From Planctomycetota bacterium (GTDB taxonomy: Bacteria > Planctomycetota > UBA1135 > UBA2386), in assembly GCA_023433825.1 (NCBI GenBank), contig JAEYTU010000375.1, positions 1 through 9,025 on the forward strand: 9,025 bases of DNA, in the 5' to 3' direction. Below are positions 1-4,858 of this stretch, in pieces. Every line of letters starts with the position of its first letter. The first letter of the stretch is position 1. The notes beneath the pieces were generated by a model, which was given only the letters and a program-made list of their open reading frames with translations, was not told the origin of the DNA and searched no databases. The position numbers and the translations under genes were made by a program.

Positions 1-645
1 ACCCTGCTCTTCGCGGTGGCGGACCTTGACCTCGACGACCTTGAACCCGCGGCGCTGCGCGAGCACCGGCAGGAATCGGTACAGCTCGCCGTAGACGTTG
101 ACCTCGTCGAGGACGTGGCGCCGCATGCCGCGCATCCCACTGTTCAGGTCGTGGAACGGGATGCCCATGATCTGCCGCAGCATCCAGTTGAACGTCAGCG
201 ACTGCAGCCGGTTGAGCCACGGATCGACGCGCGGGTGTCGCCAGGTCGCGACGAACTCGGCGCCGGTCTCGAGTGCCCGCAGGACCTTGATCAGGTCGTC
301 CGGCTCGACCTGCACGTACTCGGGCACGTTCAGGATGAACTCGCCGCTCGATCGCTCGACACCGGCCGACAGCGCGATCGCCTCGCCGAGACCACCGCCC
401 TGCAGGCGAACGACGCGCACCGGATGGCGCTCGGCGAGTTCGAGCAGTTCGCGGTCGAGGCGACCACCGACCCCGTCGAGCACGAACACGAACTCGAACG
501 GGTGCCCCGACTCCCGGAGCGGGCGTTCGTAGGCATCGACCAGCGGTGCGATCCGCGTCTCGGCGCTCGTCACCGGGATCACGACCGAGACCCGCGCCGT
601 GACGGCCTGTTCGGCCGGCAGCGCTTCGAGGATCGCCTCCGTCAT
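1..645 (-). CDS. Family 2 glycosyltransferase-like protein, C-terminus cut by window edge, DXD motif absent
   Basis: The frame is open from the ATG at 645-643 to the left edge, giving 215 codons without a stop, so the C-terminus is missing. The N-terminal VSVVIPV strand (residues 19-25) and the acceptor-side block FHDLNSGMRGMRRHVLDEV (about 164-182), followed by YGELYRFLPVLAQRRG, match DPM1/GtrB/ArnC-type GT2 enzymes. Aligned by eye to the intact neighbour, the DDGS loop has become LDGV (56-59) and the metal-binding DGD has become PEY (108-110, in LNVPEYVQVEP). A metal-dependent sugar-nucleotide transferase would normally need these residues, so the protein may be a non-catalytic partner of its neighbour or a divergent subfamily with other chemistry. 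The start overlaps the neighbour's TGA as ATGA and has a GAGGT ribosome-binding site, which implies translational coupling. The family call is firm; the activity is unknown. Confidence 0.85.
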   Translation of the reverse strand, partial: MTEAILEALPAEQAVTARVSVVIPVTSAETRIAPLVDAYERPLRESGHPFEFVFVLDGVGGRLDRELLELAERHPVRVVRLQGGGLGEAIALSAGVERSSGEFILNVPEYVQVEPDDLIKVLRALETGAEFVATWRHPRVDPWLNRLQSLTFNWMLRQIMGIPFHDLNSGMRGMRRHVLDEVNVYGELYRFLPVLAQRRGFKVVEVKVRHREEQG

Positions 646-1652
646 CGAACGACCTCGGCCAGCGGCGACGTCACGCGCCGGTGGAAGTACCGCGAGGCCC
701 GCAGTTGGAGCTCGGCCAGGAAGCCGAGGAACAGCACGTTGAAAGCGATCGACGATGCGACGGCAGCGGCGGTCATGTACTCGATGTCGAACCGGTCGAG
801 GATCGTCCATTCGTCGCCGCCGAAGCGGAACATGCCGAGCACGGCCAGCGCCGGAGCCACGACGAACAGCGGCAGCGCCAGCAGCGAGAACCACCGCAGC
901 GGGTGCGCCGCGAACTGGACCAGCATCTTGATGACGAGCAGGTCGCCGAGGACGCGGAAGATCCGGCCGAGGCCGTACTTCGAGACGCCGTGTCGGCGCG
1001 GGTGGTGACGCACCGGCACCTCGGCCACGCGCGCCCCACCGCCGACCGCCAGCGCGGCGATGAAACGATGCATCTCCGAGTACAGCGTCAGATTGCGGAT
1101 GACCCAGCTCCGGTAGGCCTTCAGCGAGCAGCCGGTGTCGTGGATCGGGACCTTCGTGACGCGCGAGATCAGCAGGTTCGCGATCCGCGACGGCAACAGC
1201 CGCGTCGCGAACCGGTCCTGCCGATTGCGTCGCCAGCCGCAGACGATGTCGAATCCGGACTCGAGGCGCTGCACAAGGCGCGGGATGTCCGCGGGGTCGT
1301 TCTGCAGGTCGCCGTCCATGCTGACGACGATGCCACCGCGCGCGTGCTCGAATCCGGCGGCCATCGCGGCCGTCTGCCCGTAGTTGCGGCGGAACAGGAC
1401 CACGCGGACCTGGGGGTTCCGTTCGGCGAGCTCGCGCAGGACCGCGCGGGTGCCGTCGCGGCTGCCGTCGTCGACGAACAGGATCTCGAACGACCGCCCG
1501 AACCCGGCCATGGCCTCGGAGACGCCATCGCACAGCGCGGCGACGTTGCGGACCTCGTTGTAGACCGGCACGACGACGCTGATGTCCACCGCGGGCGAGG
1601 CGCCGGTCGTCGCGCGTGTCTCGGCGTTCCTCGTCACAGGGCGGCGGAGCAT
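642..1652 (-). CDS. GtrB/ArnC/DPM1-type polyprenyl-phosphate glycosyltransferase with two C-terminal TM helices
   Basis: This 336-residue protein has the full signature of membrane GT2 enzymes that transfer a sugar from a nucleotide donor to a polyprenyl-phosphate carrier at the cytoplasmic face. DISVVVPVYNE (23-33) starts the fold, FVDDGSRDGT (59-68) is the nucleotide-binding loop, and SMDGDLQNDP (111-120) holds the DXD metal site. The acceptor-side block HDTGCSLKAYR (171-181) leads to HRFIAAL and HPRRHGVSKYG (217-227). Two hydrophobic helices (about 254-276 and 291-316) close the protein, the usual GtrB/ArnC arrangement. The chosen ATG leaves a polar tail of about 22 residues before the fold; only a weak GGAA lies upstream. 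It follows the zinc-ribbon gene by 37 bp and overlaps the next glycosyltransferase by 4 bp, so the three are probably cotranscribed. The sugar and final glycan cannot be read from sequence; roles in lipid A, O-antigen or exopolysaccharide modification are all possible. Confidence 0.92.
   Translation of the reverse strand: MLRRPVTRNAETRATTGASPAVDISVVVPVYNEVRNVAALCDGVSEAMAGFGRSFEILFVDDGSRDGTRAVLRELAERNPQVRVVLFRRNYGQTAAMAAGFEHARGGIVVSMDGDLQNDPADIPRLVQRLESGFDIVCGWRRNRQDRFATRLLPSRIANLLISRVTKVPIHDTGCSLKAYRSWVIRNLTLYSEMHRFIAALAVGGGARVAEVPVRHHPRRHGVSKYGLGRIFRVLGDLLVIKMLVQFAAHPLRWFSLLALPLFVVAPALAVLGMFRFGGDEWTILDRFDIEYMTAAAVASSIAFNVLFLGFLAELQLRASRYFHRRVTSPLAEVVR
652..656 (-). promoter_or_regulatory. 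Shine-Dalgarno-like site (GAGGT) for the edge glycosyltransferase
   Basis: On the minus strand GAGGT lies 6 nt upstream of the ATG at 645. It sits inside the last codons of the preceding glycosyltransferase. With the ATGA overlap it supports this start and coupled translation. It is the clearest SD-like site seen at any start in the window. Confidence 0.55.
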
Positions 1653-1689
1653 AGCGACTGGTTCCGCGGAGCCAGTGCGTCGTGTCGCG

Positions 1690-2109
1690 TCATCGCGCGA
1701 GCGCGATCAGCAGCACGGTGATCGCAATCCACGCCACGAGCCCGATCGTCAGCAACCACCGCGGCCGGTGCCGCGGCACGCGAACGGCCTGAACGAGCCC
1801 GTCGAGCGCGCCGTCGGCGGCCGCATCGGCCGCCGCGTAGTCCCCGCGTTGGACGGCGCGTTCGAGGGCTGCGACCCGCGCCGGCAGACGCGCGAGTTCG
1901 GATTCCTTCGCGAGAAGTACATCTCGAACCGTCGGTCCCTTGTATTCGCGCACCAACCGCACCGGCGGAGGTGGCTCCGTCGTGCCCGGAGGCAGCGGTG
2001 GCAGCGCCGACAACTGGATCCCGGCATGTCCGCAGTCGGAACACCGGCGATCGAGCATCGGTTTCCCGCACCTCGGACAGGCGGGCGTCCCCGGTTGCGA
2101 AGCTGCCAT
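1690..2109 (-). CDS. Small zinc-ribbon protein with C-terminal membrane anchor
   Basis: From the ATG at 2109 the product is 139 residues. An N-terminal zinc ribbon has cysteines 11, 14, 23 and 26 (C-x2-C-x8-C-x2-C, CPRCG and CSDCG knuckles). A proline-rich linker follows (about 36-50), then a charged Ala/Leu-rich helical stretch (about 60-108), and a single hydrophobic helix at the extreme C-terminus (about 118-137, ending LLIALAR). This predicts a tail-anchored protein with a cytoplasmic zinc ribbon. The frame stays open to 2250, but that extension would fill the divergent promoter region with low-complexity Arg/Pro sequence, so the internal ATG just before the ribbon is preferred; no SD is visible at either start. 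It is the apparent first gene of the glycosyltransferase operon. No named family is recognised, and its function is unknown. A membrane adaptor role is only a guess. Confidence 0.72.
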   Translation of the reverse strand: MAASQPGTPACPRCGKPMLDRRCSDCGHAGIQLSALPPLPPGTTEPPPPVRLVREYKGPTVRDVLLAKESELARLPARVAALERAVQRGDYAAADAAADGALDGLVQAVRVPRHRPRWLLTIGLVAWIAITVLLIALAR

Positions 2110-2255
2110 GCCGACGGGTATCGGCACGGTGGGCTCGCGAGGTGCAAGCGAATCGGCCGGAGGGCGCGGTAGGCTTCGCAACACTTCGCGTCCTCGCTTG
2201 ACCCGCCGAGCTCCCGTAGGGTTTCGCAATTGACGGGCGCCGCCCCACACACTGC
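2110..2255. promoter_or_regulatory. Divergent intergenic region with imperfect direct repeat
   Basis: These 146 bp separate the minus-strand glycosyltransferase operon from the plus-strand regulatory genes, so promoters for both should lie here. TTGAC hexamers occur at 2198 and 2230 on the plus strand, but neither has a convincing -10 element at normal spacing. No good -24/-12 sigma-54 site was seen. Two near-identical elements, GTAGGCTTCGCAA (2169-2181) and GTAGGGTTTCGCAA (2216-2229), lie in the same orientation and could be operator half-sites. Confidence 0.5.
2169..2229. repeat. Imperfect direct repeat, two copies, possible operator
   Basis: The copies at 2169-2181 and 2216-2229 share GTAGG, then a pyrimidine-rich step, then TTCGCAA. 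They differ by one inserted base and one substitution. Their starts are 47 bp apart, about four and a half helical turns. The placement between divergent genes suggests a binding site, but no protein is known to recognise it. Confidence 0.4.
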
Positions 2256-3296
2256 ATGACCGCGACGACCCGCATCGCCTGGGTCGGCGAACCCGATTCG
2301 CCGTTACCGGACCTCCTTCACGGGCTCCTCGACCGTCCGGTCGTGCGGCGGTTCGACGAACTGCGGGCCCACGTCGCCGACATCGTCACGTTCGCCCCGC
2401 AGGTGCTGCTGGTCGCGAGTGCCGAGCCGGACCTGCGACTGATCGGTGCACTGGAGCTGCTCGCGGCATTGATCCCGGGTGTCCGGCTGGTCGTCGTCGC
2501 ACCGCGCAGTCGCGAGGTCCAGACGCGACCGCTCGCGCAGTCCCTGGGCGCCGCGTTCCTCGCGACGCCGATCGAACGGACCGAGTTGGCGGTCCTGCTG
2601 GCCGCGCAACGCTCCGAGGGTTCGTCGAACGCGCTGTCGACGTTGCACGAGTTCCTCCGCGGCCTCTCCGACGAGGTCAACAACCCGCTGCAGTTCGTCC
2701 AGGGCAATCTGCAACTGCTCGCGGCAGATCTCGAGGCAACCAAGGACTCGGCGCGGCTGGCGCAGATCCAGGCGATGCGCGAAGGGATCACGCGGATCGG
2801 CGCGACGATGGACCGGATCCGGATCCTCGCGCGGGCCGGAACGCCACGGCGGTTGACGCACGCGATCCCGGTCCGACCGCTGGTCGACGAGGCCGTCCGC
2901 CTCGTCCAGCAACAGTCCGGCGTGACGTTCGTCGTCGCCGAGCCGGCGGCCACACCGATCCAGGTCCTCGGCGACGTCGAACTGATGCGCGCCGTGCTGC
3001 TGCACCTGTTGCGGGTCGGCGCCGAGTTGGCCGCCGGAACCGCGCCGCGGATCGACGTCACGAGCGACGCCGGGCGGGTCACGATCGCGCTGTCGCTCGA
3101 ACACGCCTCCGCGCTCGACTGGCAGCTGCCGCGCACGTTCGCGCCGTACTACCTGACGAAGGTCCTGAAGGCGTCGCCGCACGGCCTGAACCTGTTCCTC
3201 GTCCAGACGATCGTTCTCGGCCTCGGCGGTGAGGCGACCGCACGCCGCGTCGACGAGCGCGGGCTCCGATTCGAGTTGAGCCTGCCGGCACCCTGA
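2256..3296 (+). CDS. Degenerate histidine kinase (pseudokinase) with N-terminal receiver-like domain
   Basis: This 346-residue soluble protein has no TM segment. Residues about 5-118 form an alternating strand/helix domain like a receiver; PQVLLVASAEPD (48-59) aligns with the acceptor strand, with Ala54 in place of Asp. Residues about 128-195 match a HisKA dimerisation domain, but the H-box normally read SHExxNPL is SDEVNNPL, putting Asp139 at the phosphorylated His. Residues about 206-346 resemble a HATPase_c domain that ends with a FAPYYLTK segment and HGLNLFLVQTIV. In that domain the N-box NLLxNA is HLLRVG (250-255), the DxGxG G1 box is absent (about 282-288), and the GxGLGL box is reduced to HGLNL. 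Autophosphorylation looks impossible. The long undamaged frame argues against simple decay. It lies 101 bp upstream of an activator whose receiver is also degenerate, so it probably acts by protein contact, as an NtrB-like sensor without catalysis. Fold confidence is high; the mechanism is inferred. Confidence 0.87.
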   Translation: MTATTRIAWVGEPDSPLPDLLHGLLDRPVVRRFDELRAHVADIVTFAPQVLLVASAEPDLRLIGALELLAALIPGVRLVVVAPRSREVQTRPLAQSLGAAFLATPIERTELAVLLAAQRSEGSSNALSTLHEFLRGLSDEVNNPLQFVQGNLQLLAADLEATKDSARLAQIQAMREGITRIGATMDRIRILARAGTPRRLTHAIPVRPLVDEAVRLVQQQSGVTFVVAEPAATPIQVLGDVELMRAVLLHLLRVGAELAAGTAPRIDVTSDAGRVTIALSLEHASALDWQLPRTFAPYYLTKVLKASPHGLNLFLVQTIVLGLGGEATARRVDERGLRFELSLPAP

Positions 3297-3316
3297 GCCG
3301 GAACGCGGCACGCCAT

Positions 3317-3331
3317 CCTCGATTCTCGAGG
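3317..3331 (+). other. Short perfect hairpin after the pseudokinase gene
   Basis: CCTCGA and TCGAGG form a 6-bp perfect stem around a TTC loop, starting 20 bp after the pseudokinase stop. No T tract follows, so it is not a classical intrinsic terminator. It could be an RNA processing or attenuation element, or chance. Confidence 0.3.
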
Positions 3332-3371
3332 TCACTTCGCCCGGCGGTCCGGCCGATAGACGGCGCGCCGA

Positions 3372-3387
3372 CGCGACGCGCGTCGCG
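3372..3387. promoter_or_regulatory. 16-nt perfect palindrome just upstream of the sigma-54 activator gene
   Basis: CGCGACGC is followed directly by its reverse complement GCGTCGCG, ending 10 nt before the activator ATG. Fis-type HTH dimers of NtrC-family proteins bind dyad sites, so an autoregulatory operator is possible. The CG-only alphabet and high local GC make chance palindromes more likely. Confidence 0.35.
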
Positions 3388-3397
3388 CGAACGCGAC

Positions 3398-4777
3398 ATG
3401 GGCAAGATCCTGATCGTCCATCCCGACGCCGAGGAGCAGCGGCACCTCCGTCGCCTGTTGCAGGACGCCGGCCACGAGGCCGAGGCGCTCGGCGACGGAC
3501 TGCGCGCGCTGCGGACGCTGCAGGAGCACGAATTCGACCTGCTGGTCGCCGAACGCGAACTCCCCGGGATCGACGGTCCCGCGCTGCTGCTCGAGGCGCG
3601 GCGCCAGCGTCCGGATCTCGCCGTCATCCTATGCGCGGCGTTCGGCACGATCGAGGACGCCGTCGGCGCGATGCGCGACGGCGCGGCCGACTTCCTGAGC
3701 CGCCCGTTCAGCGACGATCAGTTCCAACTCGCCGTCGAACGCGCGCGCGAACGCGTCGCGCTGGTCCGGGAGAACCAGGATCTGAAGGCCGCGCTCGCCG
3801 ACCGTGGGCGCTTCTCGAGCATCGTCGCGACGAACCCGCGGATGCAGGCGATCTTCAAGACCGTCCGTGCGGTCGCGAAGGCCAAGACGACGCTGTTGAT
3901 CACCGGCGAGTCGGGGACCGGCAAGACGATGCTGGCGCGCGCGCTGCACGAGCTGTCGGGCCGCAGCGCGGGGCCGTTCGTCGAGGTCAACTGCGGCGCG
4001 CTCCCGGAGACGCTGCTCGAGTCCGAGCTGTTCGGTCACATGCGCGGCGCGTTCACCGGCGCGGTCAAGGACCGTCCGGGCAAGTTCGAGGCGGCGCACA
4101 ACGGCACGATCTTCCTCGACGAGATCGGCACGTCGTCCCCGGGCTTCCAGGTCAAGCTGCTGCGCGTGCTGCAGGACCGGATCGTCGAACGCCTCGGCGA
4201 CACGAAGACGATCCCGGTCGACGTCCGCGTCGTCCTCGCGACGAATCAGGATCTGCGCGCCGAGGTCAAGGCCGGCCGCTTCCGCGAGGACCTCTACTAC
4301 CGAATCCATGTCGTCGCCGTCGAGATGCCGGCGCTGCGAGATCGACCCGACGACATCCCGCTGCTCGCAGAACACTTCCTGCGGCGCATCCGCAAGGAGA
4401 CCGGCAAGGACGTGCGCGGGATCCATCCAACGGCGATGCAGCGGCTCGAACGCGCGCGCTGGCCGGGCAACGTTCGCCAGTTGGAGAACGCGATCGAACG
4501 CGCCGTCGTGCTCTGCGAGGGCGACGAGATCCAGGTCGCCGACCTGCCCGACGATCTCGGCGGCGCACCGGCCGTTCGCGTCGACGACGACGCCCGCGGC
4601 CTGCTCGCGCCGAACGCCCATCTGCTGCCGTTGAAGGACGCCATCGAGCCCGCAGAACGCCTGCTGATCGAACGCGCACTGGCTGCGCACGACGGCAACC
4701 GGCAGGCGACGGCGAAGAGTCTCGGCATCAACCGCAGCACGCTGTTCAACAAGATGCGCCGCTACGGACTGCAATGA
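3398..4777 (+). CDS. NtrC-family sigma-54 activator with degenerate, possibly phosphomimetic receiver
   Basis: This 459-residue protein has the standard three-domain build of enhancer-binding proteins that remodel sigma-54 RNA polymerase. The N-terminal receiver (about 1-120) keeps the fold but not the chemistry: the acidic pair is His8-Pro9 (ILIVHPD), the acceptor Asp is Glu52 (LLVAERELPG), the switch Thr is Ala80 (ILCAAFG) and the Lys is Arg102 (SRPF). The AAA+ domain is intact: Walker A GESGTGKT (170-177), the sigma-54-contacting GAFTGA loop (217-222), Walker B GTIFLDEIG (236-244), the RFREDLYYRI segment with arginine-finger candidates Arg296 and Arg302, and WPGNVRQLENAIERAV (355-370). A Fis-type HTH ends the protein (about 431-457, NRQATAKSLGINRSTLFNKM). 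ATPase and DNA-binding functions should be retained. It lies between the pseudokinase gene and the TPR gene. Target promoters are unknown; no convincing -24/-12 site was found in this window. Confidence 0.95.
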   Translation: MGKILIVHPDAEEQRHLRRLLQDAGHEAEALGDGLRALRTLQEHEFDLLVAERELPGIDGPALLLEARRQRPDLAVILCAAFGTIEDAVGAMRDGAADFLSRPFSDDQFQLAVERARERVALVRENQDLKAALADRGRFSSIVATNPRMQAIFKTVRAVAKAKTTLLITGESGTGKTMLARALHELSGRSAGPFVEVNCGALPETLLESELFGHMRGAFTGAVKDRPGKFEAAHNGTIFLDEIGTSSPGFQVKLLRVLQDRIVERLGDTKTIPVDVRVVLATNQDLRAEVKAGRFREDLYYRIHVVAVEMPALRDRPDDIPLLAEHFLRRIRKETGKDVRGIHPTAMQRLERARWPGNVRQLENAIERAVVLCEGDEIQVADLPDDLGGAPAVRVDDDARGLLAPNAHLLPLKDAIEPAERLLIERALAAHDGNRQATAKSLGINRSTLFNKMRRYGLQ

Positions 4778-4845
4778 ACGCCATCGTCGACAACCGCTTC
4801 GAGCCAGGGGTCGACCGCATGGCGGCGACCGGGCGGCACTGCTAA
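4774..4845 (+). CDS. Possible 23-codon ORF coupled to the activator stop
   Basis: An ATG at 4774 overlaps the activator's TGA as ATGA and opens a 23-codon frame ending at TAA 4843-4845, 13 bp before the TPR gene. The predicted peptide (MNAIVDNRFEPGVDRMAATG then RHC) has no hydrophobic segment or recognised motif. The frame is continuous with an antisense-like open frame through the activator gene, so it may be chance. It may still be translated by reinitiation and pass ribosomes toward the TPR start, which lacks an SD. Confidence 0.2.
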   Translation: MNAIVDNRFEPGVDRMAATGRHC

Positions 4846-4858
4846 GAACCCACGGCAG

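Noticed and set aside
16..1721. Long plus-strand open frames opposite the glycosyltransferase genes (16-1008, 681-1721)
   Set aside because: They are low-complexity Arg/Asp/Gln-rich translations antisense to clear GT2 coding sequence.
2110..2250. N-terminal extension of the zinc-ribbon protein to an ATG at 2250
   Set aside because: The 47 extra residues are Arg/Pro-rich without a motif and would leave 5 bp to the divergent gene, with no room for promoters.
3306..3322. GGCACG in the kinase-activator gap as a sigma-54 -24 element
   Set aside because: The expected GC of the -12 element is missing at the required spacing (TC is found instead).
2304..3335. Minus-strand 343-codon frame opposite the pseudokinase
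   Set aside because: It has shadow composition and no domain, and the plus-strand frame matches HisKA and HATPase folds.
4835..4848. GGCAC before the TPR gene as a sigma-54 -24 element
   Set aside because: No GC dinucleotide occurs at the -12 spacing; the bases there are AA.
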